The notes: generated from the sequence alone by a model not told the origin. 64,000 nt of DNA from Guptibacillus hwajinpoensis (GCF_029277305.1 NZ_CP119526.1), one strand, 5' to 3'. Shown: positions 1 to 14,210, counted from the stretch's first letter. Program-made: numbers and translations.

Positions 1-1020
1 GTTCTTAACTCTAAATATACGTTTGACACGTTCGTTATCGGATCTGGAAATCGCTTTGCGCATGCCGCTTCTCTTGCAGTAGCCGAAGCGCCTGCCAAGG
101 CCTATAATCCACTCTTTATTTATGGGGGAGTAGGACTTGGAAAAACTCACTTAATGCATGCTATTGGCCACTATGTAATTGAGCATAATCCAAATGCAAA
201 AGTAGTTTATTTATCATCTGAAAAATTCACGAATGAGTTCATTAACTCGATTCGCGACAATAAAACCGTTAATTTCCGCAACAAATATCGGAATGTAGAC
301 GTGCTATTGATCGATGATATTCAATTTCTAGCCGGAAAAGAACAAACACAAGAGGAATTCTTCCATACATTTAATGCCCTGCATGAAGAAAGCAAACAGA
401 TTGTAATCTCCAGTGATCGACCACCTAAAGAAATTCCAACGTTGGAAGATCGTTTGCGCTCACGTTTTGAGTGGGGATTAATTACGGATATTACACCTCC
501 TGATCTTGAGACAAGAATCGCAATTCTTCGAAAGAAGGCAAAAGCAGAGGGATTAGATATTCCAAATGAAGTTATGCTGTACATTGCTAATCAGATTGAT
601 ACAAATATAAGAGAGCTTGAAGGTGCACTTATAAGAGTTGTTGCCTATTCTTCCTTAATCAATCAAGATATGAACGCAGATCTTGCAGCAGAAGCATTGA
701 AGAACATTATTCCTTCTTCCAAACCGAGAGTTATTACGATTCATGATATTCAAACCGTTATCGGAGATCATTATTCTGTAAAGCTTGAGGATTTTGCGGC
801 AAAGAAAAGAACGAAATCTGTTGCTTTTCCTCGTCAGATTGCGATGTACCTCTCAAGAGAGCTTACAGATTTCTCACTTCCTAAGATTGGGGAGGAGTTT
901 GGCGGACGAGATCATACAACTGTAATTCATGCTCACGAGAAAATCTCAAGATTAGTTGATTCTGATACTGAACTTCAGAAAAAAGTACACGATATTGTGG
1001 AACAACTAAAAAATGGTTAA
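1..1020 (+). CDS. dnaA: chromosomal replication initiator DnaA (5'-truncated by window edge)
   Basis: DnaA is the AAA+ ATPase that binds DnaA boxes and melts the origin. The frame is open from base 1 and gives 339 residues of the C-terminal three quarters; the N-terminal DnaB/DnaD-interaction domain lies outside the window. Visible features are the Walker A motif GGVGLGKT (bases about 124-147), Walker B LLIDDIQF, the sensor/arginine-finger region, and the C-terminal helix-turn-helix signature GGRDHTTVIHAHEKI that contacts DnaA boxes. The protein is very close to Bacillus DnaA throughout. It is followed by DnaA boxes and dnaN, the classic Bacillus origin arrangement. Any internal ATG, such as that at 154, is not the real start. 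Confidence 0.98.
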   Translation, partial: VLNSKYTFDTFVIGSGNRFAHAASLAVAEAPAKAYNPLFIYGGVGLGKTHLMHAIGHYVIEHNPNAKVVYLSSEKFTNEFINSIRDNKTVNFRNKYRNVDVLLIDDIQFLAGKEQTQEEFFHTFNALHEESKQIVISSDRPPKEIPTLEDRLRSRFEWGLITDITPPDLETRIAILRKKAKAEGLDIPNEVMLYIANQIDTNIRELEGALIRVVAYSSLINQDMNADLAAEALKNIIPSSKPRVITIHDIQTVIGDHYSVKLEDFAAKKRTKSVAFPRQIAMYLSRELTDFSLPKIGEEFGGRDHTTVIHAHEKISRLVDSDTELQKKVHDIVEQLKNG

Positions 1021-1205
1021 TCTTCTTTTTGTGGATATTAGTTAATAGAGTGTGTACAATTATCACTAGTTACTAACATAGTATCCACAGGTAGATAGCA
1101 ACAGTGCCATGGGTTTGTGAACACTTATCCACACATTCACAGCCCCTACTAGTAAGACTACGACTTTTTTTAAGTAATAAATACATTATTAGGGTCATTT
1201 ATTTA
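1021..1205. other. oriC: oriC segment (dnaA-dnaN intergenic): DnaA boxes and unwinding region
   Basis: The gene-free stretch holds a perfect DnaA box TTATCCACA at 1125-1133. Near-consensus boxes lie at 1030-1038 (minus), 1051-1059 (TGTGTACAA, minus orientation) and 1081-1089 (GTATCCACA). Just downstream of the perfect box comes a C-rich patch, then CTACTA at 1146-1151, resembling the DnaA-trio motif, then an AT-rich run (1160-1205). In B. subtilis the dnaA-dnaN spacer contains the DNA unwinding element, so this is inferred to be the melting half of the origin; the other half would lie upstream of dnaA. Confidence 0.85.
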
Positions 1206-1216
1206 GGAGGTTAATT

Positions 1217-2359
1217 ATGCGTTTCACGATTGAAAGAGACCATCTTGTTTCAAACGTATCGGATGTAATGAAAGCTGTATCTTCAAGAACAACAATTCCT
1301 ATTCTAACGGGGATTAAAATTGTTGCGAGTGATGAAGGGGTGACTCTTACAGGCAGTGATTCTGACATTTCAATCGAATGTTTCATTCCCTCAGAGGAAA
1401 ATGATAAACAAATCGTTGAAATTTCTAAGATGGGAAGTATCGTTCTTCAAGCACGTTTCTTTTCAGATATTGTAAAAAAACTACCTGGTGATCAGGTTGA
1501 AGTAGAAGTATTTGATAGTTTAACAACTAGAATTCGTTCTGGTTCTTCAGAGTTCAACCTAAACGGATTAGATCCTGAAGAATATCCACGTCTACCAGAA
1601 GTAGAAGCACAAGAAGGTTTCCAAATTCAAGCAGACCTTCTCAAAAACATTATTAGACAAACCGTTTTCGCTGTTTCTACTTCAGAAACTCGACCGGTGT
1701 TAACAGGTGTAAACTGGAAGTTAGAAGATGGTGAGTTGAACTGTACTGCAACAGATAGTCACAGACTTGCACTTCGAACTGTGAAGGTTGAACCAAATAG
1801 CAACGAGCTTTCATTCTCGAATGTTGTGATTCCTGGTAAAAGCTTGAGTGAACTATCTAAGATCATTGACGACAATGAAGAACTTGTGGATATTACGGTG
1901 ACGGAGAACCAAATTCTATTTAAATCCAATCACATCTTATTCTTTTCAAGACTTCTTGATGGAAACTATCCTGATACCAGCCGTCTGATTCCAAATGATA
2001 ATAAAACAAACGTTACAGTTTCGGCTAAAGAGCTTTTACAAGCGATTGATCGTGCATCAGTTCTTGCTCGTGAAGGTAGAAACAACGTCGTGAAACTCGC
2101 AAGCATTGAAGATTCTACTTTGGAGATTTCTTCAAACTCGCCTGAGATCGGAAAAGTTATTGAACAAGTTCAATCCCATTCATTTGATGGTGAAGAACTC
2201 AAAATCTCTTTCAGTGCGAAGTACATGATGGACGCATTAAGATCAATGGATTCAAACGAAGTGACGATCAGTTTCACAGGAGCTATGCGCCCGTTCTTAA
2301 TTAAGCCGATCGAGGGTGCGGCTATTATGCAGTTGATTTTACCGGTCCGCACTTATTAA
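1217..2359 (+). CDS. dnaN: DNA polymerase III beta subunit (sliding clamp)
   Basis: DnaN forms the ring-shaped dimer that tethers the replicative polymerase and other DNA enzymes to DNA. The 380-residue product has the normal family length and is built of three clamp folds. It begins MRFTIERDHLV and ends with the conserved IMQLILPVRTY tail near the protein-binding groove. The start is fixed by AGGAGG at 1205-1210, six bases upstream of the ATG. It follows dnaA across the origin spacer and ends at a hairpin terminator before yaaA. Nothing unusual is seen. Confidence 0.98.
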   Translation: MRFTIERDHLVSNVSDVMKAVSSRTTIPILTGIKIVASDEGVTLTGSDSDISIECFIPSEENDKQIVEISKMGSIVLQARFFSDIVKKLPGDQVEVEVFDSLTTRIRSGSSEFNLNGLDPEEYPRLPEVEAQEGFQIQADLLKNIIRQTVFAVSTSETRPVLTGVNWKLEDGELNCTATDSHRLALRTVKVEPNSNELSFSNVVIPGKSLSELSKIIDDNEELVDITVTENQILFKSNHILFFSRLLDGNYPDTSRLIPNDNKTNVTVSAKELLQAIDRASVLAREGRNNVVKLASIEDSTLEISSNSPEIGKVIEQVQSHSFDGEELKISFSAKYMMDALRSMDSNEVTISFTGAMRPFLIKPIEGAAIMQLILPVRTY

Positions 2360-2388
2360 TATTTGCTAGCATGAAAATCAAATAAAAT

Positions 2389-2431
2389 TAAGCTGCTGAG
2401 GAGTATACTTCCAGCGGCTTTCTCTTTTTCG
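2389..2431 (+). terminator. Rho-independent terminator after dnaN
   Basis: An imperfect hairpin, AAGCTGCTG pairing with CAGCGGCTT around a short loop, is followed by a T-rich run. It separates dnaN from the yaaA-recF group. Confidence 0.65.
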
Positions 2432-2486
2432 TAAAGCTTTTGAAACTTTTCGTGCCAATACTCATGCGTTTTACGAAAAAAAGAGG

Positions 2487-2492
2487 TATAAT
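2487..2492 (+). promoter_or_regulatory. putative -10 (TATAAT) of the yaaA-recF-remB-gyrB operon
   Basis: A perfect TATAAT lies 66 bp upstream of yaaA, after the dnaN terminator. The -35 region is poor, so only the -10 element is well supported. Confidence 0.5.
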
Positions 2493-2557
2493 AAACTATT
2501 GTCATCCTTCAGATTCGATTAAGAAAAGTTGATAGAAGGAGAATGAGGTGAACGAGT

Positions 2558-2770
2558 ATGAATGAAATTAAATTAATAAAAGAATACATTACTCTTGGGC
2601 AGCTTCTTCAAGAAGCGGGAGTAATCAATACAGGCGGTATGGCAAAGTGGTTTCTGTCAGAGTATGAGGTCTATGTAAACGGAGAATTGGAAGACCGACG
2701 TGGCAGAAAGTTATTTGATCAGGATGAAATTATGATTCCTGGAGTCGGGGAGTTTGTTGTATCTAGCTGA
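2558..2770 (+). CDS. yaaA: S4-domain RNA-binding protein YaaA (RlbA)
   Basis: A small 70-residue protein made of one S4 RNA-binding fold, with the typical stretch MAKWFLSEYEVYVNGELEDR followed by GRKLFDQDEI. The family sits between dnaN and recF in Bacillaceae and is linked to ribosome assembly. A purine-rich ribosome site (GAAGGAGAATGAGGTG) precedes the ATG. It lies 14 bp upstream of recF, so the two are probably co-transcribed. The exact target RNA cannot be read from the sequence. Confidence 0.93.
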   Translation: MNEIKLIKEYITLGQLLQEAGVINTGGMAKWFLSEYEVYVNGELEDRRGRKLFDQDEIMIPGVGEFVVSS

Positions 2771-2784
2771 ATGGGGGTTTCCCG

Positions 2785-3903
2785 TTGCATCTAAACACAT
2801 TAAAAGTTACCAACTATCGAAATTACGGTAAGCAGGAACTTCAGTTTGAAAATAACGTTAACGTTTTTCTTGGGGAGAATGCCCAAGGCAAAACAAACAT
2901 CATGGAAGCCATCTATGTACTGGCTATGGCCAGATCGCATCGTACACCAAGAGATAAAGAATTAATCAATTGGGACGAGGAATATGCTAAAATAGAAGGT
3001 AGAATAGAAAAGCGAAACGGTCCCCTTTCCCTCCAACTGGTTATTTCCCATAAAGGTAAAAAAGCCAAGTTAAATCAATTGGAACAGCAGAAGCTCAGTA
3101 ATTACATCGGTGCACTGAATGTTGTCATGTTCGCACCTGAAGATCTCAACCTTGTTAAAGGTAATCCAGGTGTGCGTCGTCGGTTTATTGATATTGAAAT
3201 TGGCCAGGTTCAACCAGTATACCTGTATTATCTTGGTCGATATTTGAAGCTTCTACAGCAAAGAAACAGTTTGTTGAAAACTCTTCGTTATCAAAAAAAA
3301 CCAGATTATGTGATGTTAGACATTTTGACCGAACAATTGATTGAAGCAGCAGCGAATATCTATATACGTAGAGTTCGATTCGTTCAACTCCTTCAAAAAT
3401 GGGCTGAACCGATTCATTATGGAATCAGTAGAGGTCTCGAAAAACTTGAGATCCATTATAATCCTACGGTTGAGGTATCAGAACCAACAGATTTGTCGAA
3501 AATAGTAGATGGATATAAGCAAAAGTTTGATAAAATTAAAGAGAGAGAAGTTGAGCGTGGCGTGACGCTTGCGGGTCCTCATCGCGATGATTTGTCGTTT
3601 TTTGTAAACGGCAAGGATGTTCAAACGTATGGATCGCAAGGACAACAGCGTACAACTGCTTTATCGCTTAAGCTAGCTGAGATTGAATTGATTCATAGTG
3701 AAGTAGGCGAATACCCATTGCTTCTACTCGATGACGTACTGTCAGAATTAGATGACTTCAGACAGTCGCATCTTTTAAATACAATTCAAGGGAAAGTCCA
3801 AACCTTCGTTACTACGACAAGCGTTGAAGGGATTAATCATGAAACACTTGAGAAAGCAACGACTTTTCAAGTGCAGGCTGGTCTAATCGAAAAGGTGAAA
3901 TGA
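2785..3903 (+). CDS. recF: DNA replication and repair protein RecF
   Basis: RecF is an SMC-like ATPase that acts with RecO and RecR to load RecA at gaps. The 372-residue product has Walker A GENAQGKT at residues 30-37, the ABC signature region TYGSQGQQRTTALSLKL, and Walker B PLLLLDDVLSELD near the C-terminus. The start is a TTG preceded by a G-rich ribosome site, and the N-terminus MHLNTLKVTNYRNY fits the family. RecR is encoded about 40 kb away in the same window. Length and motifs are standard. Confidence 0.97.
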   Translation: MHLNTLKVTNYRNYGKQELQFENNVNVFLGENAQGKTNIMEAIYVLAMARSHRTPRDKELINWDEEYAKIEGRIEKRNGPLSLQLVISHKGKKAKLNQLEQQKLSNYIGALNVVMFAPEDLNLVKGNPGVRRRFIDIEIGQVQPVYLYYLGRYLKLLQQRNSLLKTLRYQKKPDYVMLDILTEQLIEAAANIYIRRVRFVQLLQKWAEPIHYGISRGLEKLEIHYNPTVEVSEPTDLSKIVDGYKQKFDKIKEREVERGVTLAGPHRDDLSFFVNGKDVQTYGSQGQQRTTALSLKLAEIELIHSEVGEYPLLLLDDVLSELDDFRQSHLLNTIQGKVQTFVTTTSVEGINHETLEKATTFQVQAGLIEKVK

Positions 3904-3912
3904 GGTGAAGTG

Positions 3913-4191
3913 GTGTTTATACACTTAGGAGAGGACGTTGTCGTTCAATCGAGAGATGTCGTCGGCATTTTTGATTGGCAGGTTATGGAGGAAGCAGAAA
4001 TTACTAGTGAATTTTTGTATCGCCACCAGAAAGACAAGCTGGTTGAAGACATCGGCGGTGATTTAACTAAATCGATCGTTATAACTACTGACACGGTTTA
4101 TTTGTCTCCTTTATCTTCACTTACGCTGAAAAGACGAGCTTATACAGTTTCAGAAAGTGTTGAAACAACAATAAATGGAGAATCATCTTAA
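3913..4191 (+). CDS. remB: extracellular matrix regulator RemB (YaaB)
   Basis: A 92-residue protein of the RemB/DUF370 family, whose members help activate biofilm matrix genes in B. subtilis. The N-terminus MFIHLGEDVVVQSRDVVGIFD and the later SPLSSLTLKRRA match the family. Two adjacent GTG codons occur (3910 and 3913); 3913 is preferred because it gives the conserved MFIHLG start and better spacing from AGGTG at 3903-3907. It lies nine bases after recF and upstream of gyrB, the usual place. Confidence 0.9.
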   Translation: MFIHLGEDVVVQSRDVVGIFDWQVMEEAEITSEFLYRHQKDKLVEDIGGDLTKSIVITTDTVYLSPLSSLTLKRRAYTVSESVETTINGESS

Positions 4192-4261
4192 AAACCAGGA
4201 TGGCTGATATTCAGCAAACTGGATTGAGTCTATCTTTGATAGAGAAATGTAGGTGAACATT

Positions 4262-6196
4262 ATGACATTAGAACAACAGTCTAATAAAGAAAGAGAAAGC
4301 TATGATGAAAGTCAGATTCAGGTCCTTGAAGGTCTGGAGGCTGTTCGGAAGCGTCCGGGAATGTACATCGGTTCTACGAGTAGCCGTGGACTGCATCATC
4401 TAGTCTGGGAAATAGTCGATAACAGTATTGATGAAGCATTAGCAGGTTACTGTTCGGAAATTACCGTAAGTATTGAGAAGGACAACAGCATTACCGTTGA
4501 AGATAACGGACGTGGGATCCCAGTAGGTATTCAAGAGAAAATGGGTCGTCCTGCAGTAGAAGTTATTATGACCGTACTGCACGCAGGCGGGAAGTTCGGC
4601 GGAGGCGGTTATAAAGTATCCGGTGGTCTGCACGGCGTTGGGGCCTCTGTTGTTAACGCCCTTTCTTCTAAGTTAGAAATTACAGTTGAACGTGAAGGGA
4701 ACGTTTATTACCAGAGCTATACACGTGGTGTACCTGATGAAGACCTTAAAGTTGTTGGAGAAAGTGATATTACTGGAACAACAATACACTTCATTCCTGA
4801 TACTGAGATCTTCACAGAGACCATTGAATATGAATTCGATATCCTTGCACACCGTTTAAGAGAACTTGCTTTCTTAAACAGAGGCATCAAGATTGTTGCA
4901 CAGGATAAGCGTCCAGAAGAGAAGAAGCGTAATGAATACCATTATGAAGGTGGTATTAAATCATACGTTGAGCACCTAAATAGAACTCGTGAAGCGCTAC
5001 ATGAAGAACCGATTTTTGTAGAAGGCGAACGAGAAGGTATTTCTGTGGAAATTGCCGTTCAGTACAACGATGGATTCGCTAGTAATATCTATTCATTTGC
5101 GAATAACATTAATACCCATGAGGGCGGAAGTCATGAATATGGTTTCAAAACAGCTCTTACACGCGTTATAAACGATTATGCTAGAAAGAATAGTCTTTTC
5201 CGTGAAAGTGACCCTAACTTGACCGGTGATGATGTCCGAGAAGGGCTAACGGCTATCATTTCAATTAAGCATCCAGATCCACAGTTTGAGGGTCAGACAA
5301 AGACAAAGCTTGGAAATGCAGAGGCACGTACAATCACAGAATCAATCTTTGGTGAAAAGTTCTCTATGTTCCTTTTCGAGAATCCACTTGTTGCTAAACA
5401 AATTGTCGAAAAAGGTCTTATGGCTTCTCGAGCTAGAGCTGCTGCAAAGAAAGCAAGAGAACTGACGAGAAGAAAAGGTGCTCTTGAAGTAAGTGCCCTT
5501 CCTGGTAAGTTAGCAGACTGCTCATCTAAAGATGCATCGATTTCAGAACTTTATATCGTTGAGGGTGACTCAGCCGGTGGTTCTGCAAAACAAGGACGAG
5601 ATCGTCATTTCCAGGCCATTCTGCCATTGAAAGGTAAAATCCTGAATGTCGAAAAAGCTCGCCTTGATAAAATTCTTTCAAACAATGAAATTCGCGCGAT
5701 TATCACTGCTTTAGGAACAGGAATCGGTGAAGATTTTGATTTATCAAAAGCGCGTTACCATAAGCTAATTATTATGACTGATGCCGACGTTGATGGTGCA
5801 CACATTAGAACGTTACTTCTAACATTCTTCTATCGTTATATGCGCCCATTGATTGAGAATGGCTACGTTTATATTGCACAGCCACCACTTTATAAGATCT
5901 CACAAGGTAAAAAAGTGACGAATGCTTATAATGATCGTGAGCTTGATATTATACTTGAAGATATTCCCAAAAGCCCTAAACCAGGTATTCAGCGATACAA
6001 AGGTCTAGGTGAGATGAATCCGACTCAGCTTTGGGAAACCACAATGGATCCTGAGTCTCGTACAGTGCTGCAGGTCGAACTGCAAGACGCCATTGAAGCA
6101 GACGAAGTTTTTGATATGTTAATGGGAGACCGAGTAGAGCCAAGACGGAACTTTATTCAGGATAATGCCCACTACGTAAAGAACCTGGACGTTTAA
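4262..6196 (+). CDS. gyrB: DNA gyrase subunit B
   Basis: GyrB is the ATPase half of DNA gyrase, which introduces negative supercoils. The 644-residue product shows the GHKL ATP site (VDNSIDEALAG, DNGRGIPVG, GGLHGVGASVVNAL), the transducer region, and the TOPRIM domain with EGDSAGGSAKQGRD and TDADVDGAHI metal ligands. The ATG at 4262 is chosen over the in-frame GTG at 4253 because AGGTG at 4251-4255 is then correctly spaced. It ends MGDRVEPRRNFIQDNA..., as in other Bacillus. It pairs with gyrA 156 bp downstream. Confidence 0.98.
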   Translation: MTLEQQSNKERESYDESQIQVLEGLEAVRKRPGMYIGSTSSRGLHHLVWEIVDNSIDEALAGYCSEITVSIEKDNSITVEDNGRGIPVGIQEKMGRPAVEVIMTVLHAGGKFGGGGYKVSGGLHGVGASVVNALSSKLEITVEREGNVYYQSYTRGVPDEDLKVVGESDITGTTIHFIPDTEIFTETIEYEFDILAHRLRELAFLNRGIKIVAQDKRPEEKKRNEYHYEGGIKSYVEHLNRTREALHEEPIFVEGEREGISVEIAVQYNDGFASNIYSFANNINTHEGGSHEYGFKTALTRVINDYARKNSLFRESDPNLTGDDVREGLTAIISIKHPDPQFEGQTKTKLGNAEARTITESIFGEKFSMFLFENPLVAKQIVEKGLMASRARAAAKKARELTRRKGALEVSALPGKLADCSSKDASISELYIVEGDSAGGSAKQGRDRHFQAILPLKGKILNVEKARLDKILSNNEIRAIITALGTGIGEDFDLSKARYHKLIIMTDADVDGAHIRTLLLTFFYRYMRPLIENGYVYIAQPPLYKISQGKKVTNAYNDRELDIILEDIPKSPKPGIQRYKGLGEMNPTQLWETTMDPESRTVLQVELQDAIEADEVFDMLMGDRVEPRRNFIQDNAHYVKNLDV

Positions 6197-6207
6197 GAAT
6201 AAGAGAT

Positions 6208-6231
6208 AAGGGGGGCAATCCCCCTTTTCTG
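6208..6231 (+). terminator. short G/C hairpin between gyrB and gyrA
   Basis: A compact stem of five to six G:C pairs with loop GCAAT is followed by TTTTCT. It could act as a weak terminator or an mRNA processing point that separates gyrB from gyrA expression. Confidence 0.55.
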
Positions 6232-6352
6232 CTGTTAATGGATGAAAAGTCAGTGGTAGTAGATTAAATGTTCCCTTTAAAATCTGGCCATTCATACCCC
6301 CCTACGATTTATTGTTAGTAGATGAACAAGAGTATAATTGGAGGTTTTCCGT

Positions 6353-8911
6353 ATGTCTGATATGGAAAGATCGAGAGTTAAAGAAATAAATATTAGTCAG
6401 GAAATGCGCACCTCCTTCATGGACTATGCGATGAGCGTTATTGTGAGTCGTGCCCTTCCTGATGTACGAGATGGACTTAAACCTGTTCATCGTCGTATTT
6501 TGTATGCCATGAACGACCTAGGAATGACTTCTGATAAAGCTTACAAGAAGTCTGCACGTATTGTCGGCGAAGTTATCGGTAAGTATCACCCGCACGGTGA
6601 CTCTGCAGTGTACGACACAATGGTGCGCATGGCTCAGGACTTCAGCTATCGTAATATGTTGATAGATGGACACGGTAACTTTGGTTCGATTGATGGTGAC
6701 TCAGCAGCTGCCATGCGTTACACAGAAGCAAGAATGTCAAAGATCGCAATGGAAATGGTGCGAGACATTAATAAAGACACCATTGATTATCAAGATAACT
6801 ATGATGGTTCTGAAAGAGAACCAATCGTACTTCCGGCAAGGTTCCCGAACCTTCTCGTAAATGGTGCATCAGGAATTGCGGTAGGGATGGCAACTAATAT
6901 TCCTCCTCACAATCTAGGAGAAGTTATTGAAGGTCTTCTTGAATTAAGTGTGAATCCTGAAATTACGATTCCAGAATTGATGGAGTTCATACCAGGTCCT
7001 GATTTCCCAACTGCAGCTGAAATCCTAGGTCGTGAAGGAATTCGTAAAGCGTATACCACTGGACGAGGATCGATCATCCAACGTGCTAAGGCGGATATTG
7101 AAGAATACAGCAACGGTAAGAAAACAATTATTGTATCTGAGCTTCCTTATCAAGTTAACAAAGCACGTCTCGTCGAAAAAATCGCAGAGCTTGTTCGTGA
7201 TAAAAAGATTGAAGGAATCACTGATCTTCGCGATGAATCTGACCGTAATGGTATGCGTGTCGTCATCGAAGTTCGTAGAGATGCAAATGCTAATGTACTA
7301 TTAAATAACTTATATAAGCAGACTGCTCTTCAAACGAGCTTTGGAATTAACACTCTTGCTCTAGTTGATGGACAACCAAAAGTACTAACGCTTAAAGAGT
7401 GTCTTGAACATTATCTTGAGCATCAGAAAGTCGTTATTAGAAGAAGGACGCAATTTGAGCTTAATAAAGCAGAAGCAAGAGCACATATATTAGAAGGTTT
7501 ACGAATTGCACTTGATCATTTAGATGAAGTAATTAAATTAATTAGAGCTTCTGAAACAACAGATATTGCTAGAGAAGGACTCATGAGTAAGTTCTCTCTT
7601 AGCTACGATCAGTCTCAGGCCATTCTTGATATGCGTCTTCAGCGTCTTACAGGACTTGAGCGAGATAAGATCGAATCCGAGTACCAGGAATTAATGAAGC
7701 GAATTGCTGAATTAAAAGCTATTCTTGCAGATGATGAGAAAGTTCTTGAAATCATTCGCGAAGAGTTGACTGAAGTGAAAGAAAGATTCGCTGATAAGCG
7801 TCGTACTGAAATTACTGTCGGATTCGACATGATTGAAGATGAAGATCTTATTCCAAAACAGAACATTGTCATTACGCTAACCCACAAAGGTTATATTAAG
7901 CGTCTTCCTATTGATACGTATAGGAGTCAGAAACGCGGTGGTCGTGGTATACAAGGAATGGGAACCAATGATGGTGATTTTGTGGAGCATTTATTTACCA
8001 CACTCACTCATAATACGATTCTCTTCTTTACGAATAAGGGTAAAGTATACAGACTTAAAGGTTATGAAGTTCCGGAGTTGAGCCGTACCGCAAAAGGAAT
8101 TCCAATTATTAACCTTCTTCAGATTGAGAAAGACGAATACATTACTGCTATTATTCCTATAGAAGAATTTGTTGATGACTGGTTCGTTTTCTTTGCAACG
8201 AAGCAAGGTGTTGTTAAACGATCACCACTATCTGCATTTGCAAACATTCGTAAAGGCGGCTTAATTGCAATCAACTTCAAAGAAGATGATGAGTTAATGG
8301 GCGTTCGTCTTACTAATGGATCAAAAGAACTTATTATGGGAACAAAACAGGGGATGGCTATTCGATTCCATGAAGAAGATGTTCGCTCAATGGGACGGAC
8401 AGCTACTGGCGTTAAGGGTATCTCTCTTCAAGAGAACGATCAGGTTGTAGGGATTGGTATTCTAGACGAAGATCAGGATGTCCTGATTGTCACGGATAAA
8501 GGATTCGGTAAACGCACACCTATTGAAGAGTACCGCGTTCAAACTAGAGGCGGTAAAGGAATTAAGACGTGTAACCTTACAGACCGTACAGGCATACTAA
8601 CCGCGCTTAAGACGGTTACTCTTGAAGAAGAGTGTATGATTATCACTGAAAGCGGAGTGATTATCCGTATCGATGTACAGGATATTTCACAAACCGGACG
8701 GAACACGCAAGGTGTACGATTAATTCGTATAGGTGAAGGTGACTCCGTTGCCACTGTAGCGAAAGTAGAAATTAATGAAGAGGGTATTGAAGGCGAAGAC
8801 AGTGATGAGGATGCAGTTACTGAAGAAGTTGGTGCAGAAGAGATCATCGATGTTGAAGCTCAAGAAGTCCCTGATGAAGATAATACTAGCGATTCAAATG
8901 ACGAAGAATAA
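6353..8911 (+). CDS. gyrA: DNA gyrase subunit A
   Basis: GyrA carries the DNA cleavage and wrapping functions of gyrase. The 852-residue product has the catalytic tyrosine in AAAMRYTEARM, the quinolone-resistance region HPHGDSAVYDTMVRMAQ with the wild-type Ser and Asp, and the C-terminal beta-pinwheel with the GyrA-box-like QKRGGRGIQGMG. The tail, about 30 residues, is very acidic (repeated E/D) and makes the protein longer than B. subtilis GyrA (821). The ATG at 6353 follows GGAGG at 6340-6344; an upstream in-frame TTG at 6338 overlaps that ribosome site and is rejected. Confidence 0.98.
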   Translation: MSDMERSRVKEINISQEMRTSFMDYAMSVIVSRALPDVRDGLKPVHRRILYAMNDLGMTSDKAYKKSARIVGEVIGKYHPHGDSAVYDTMVRMAQDFSYRNMLIDGHGNFGSIDGDSAAAMRYTEARMSKIAMEMVRDINKDTIDYQDNYDGSEREPIVLPARFPNLLVNGASGIAVGMATNIPPHNLGEVIEGLLELSVNPEITIPELMEFIPGPDFPTAAEILGREGIRKAYTTGRGSIIQRAKADIEEYSNGKKTIIVSELPYQVNKARLVEKIAELVRDKKIEGITDLRDESDRNGMRVVIEVRRDANANVLLNNLYKQTALQTSFGINTLALVDGQPKVLTLKECLEHYLEHQKVVIRRRTQFELNKAEARAHILEGLRIALDHLDEVIKLIRASETTDIAREGLMSKFSLSYDQSQAILDMRLQRLTGLERDKIESEYQELMKRIAELKAILADDEKVLEIIREELTEVKERFADKRRTEITVGFDMIEDEDLIPKQNIVITLTHKGYIKRLPIDTYRSQKRGGRGIQGMGTNDGDFVEHLFTTLTHNTILFFTNKGKVYRLKGYEVPELSRTAKGIPIINLLQIEKDEYITAIIPIEEFVDDWFVFFATKQGVVKRSPLSAFANIRKGGLIAINFKEDDELMGVRLTNGSKELIMGTKQGMAIRFHEEDVRSMGRTATGVKGISLQENDQVVGIGILDEDQDVLIVTDKGFGKRTPIEEYRVQTRGGKGIKTCNLTDRTGILTALKTVTLEEECMIITESGVIIRIDVQDISQTGRNTQGVRLIRIGEGDSVATVAKVEINEEGIEGEDSDEDAVTEEVGAEEIIDVEAQEVPDEDNTSDSNDEE

Positions 8912-8920
8912 GACTGTTTA

Positions 8921-8953
8921 AAAAAGAAGAGGAGAAATCCTCTTCTTTTTTTT
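8921..8953 (+). terminator. gyrA Rho-independent terminator
   Basis: A stem AAGAAGAGG / CCTCTTCTT with loop AGAAAT is followed by an uninterrupted T run. Confidence 0.9.
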
Positions 8954-9061
8954 GTTTTACTATTGCAAGCCGATAATCATAATGGTAAGATGGAATTCCG
9001 TCGCTTTGACGGTGTCTCCAAAACCTTCTAAAACTGGTTTTAAAAAACTTATTAAAAAGTG

Positions 9062-9091
9062 TTGACGAGGCAAATTGAAACATGATATATT
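9062..9091 (+). promoter_or_regulatory. rrn operon 1 promoter P1
   Basis: TTGACG (9062-9067) and TATATT (9086-9091) are separated by 18 bp, upstream of a second promoter. This tandem arrangement is usual for Bacillus rRNA operons. Confidence 0.75.
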
Positions 9092-9146
9092 ATTTAAGTC
9101 GCCGTTACGAACTGGTCGACACGCAAAAAAAGAATTTAAAAAGTTG

Positions 9147-9176
9147 TTGACGCCAACTGAGTTAATATGGTATATT
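9147..9176 (+). promoter_or_regulatory. rrn operon 1 promoter P2
   Basis: TTGACG (9147-9152) and TATATT (9171-9176), 18-bp spacer. The same promoter sequence is repeated at 43632-43661 in front of the second operon. Confidence 0.8.
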
Positions 9177-9222
9177 AATAAAGTCGCTGAAAACGACATT
9201 GATTGAAACAAATCGATCTTTG

Positions 9223-9247
9223 AAAACTGAACGAAACGCCATGTAAG
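9223..9247 (+). other. 5' strand of the 16S precursor processing stem (operon 1), with boxA-like leader
   Basis: The leader stretch starting AAAACTGAACGAAACG is complementary, with few mismatches, to 10887-10912 downstream of 16S. Pairing would enclose 16S in the long stalk cut by RNase III. A boxA-like TGATCTTTGAAAA-type element overlaps its 5' side (around 9215-9228). Confidence 0.7.
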
Positions 9248-9297
9248 TAGTTGTTTCTACGGAAACAAAACATTGTTTTAAAAGCTAGATTAAGCTT

Positions 9298-14022
<4,725 letters not shown>

Positions 14023-14050
14023 TAAAAACATTATTGGAAAACGTTGTGAG

Positions 14051-14071
14051 TGCTATCTAGTTTTCAGGGAA
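14051..14071 (+). other. 3' strand of the 23S precursor processing stem (operon 1)
   Basis: TGCTATCTAGTTTTCAGG and the following bases are complementary to 10981-11001 upstream of 23S. Together they form the 23S stalk. In operon 2 this strand is at 48654-48674, beyond the extra insertion. Confidence 0.75.
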
Positions 14072-14080
14072 TACCCTGTT

Positions 14081-14200
<120 letters not shown>

Positions 14201-14210
14201 ATGATGAAAA

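Noticed and set aside
6338..6352. TTG at 6338 as gyrA start
   Set aside because: It overlaps the GGAGG ribosome site of the ATG at 6353.
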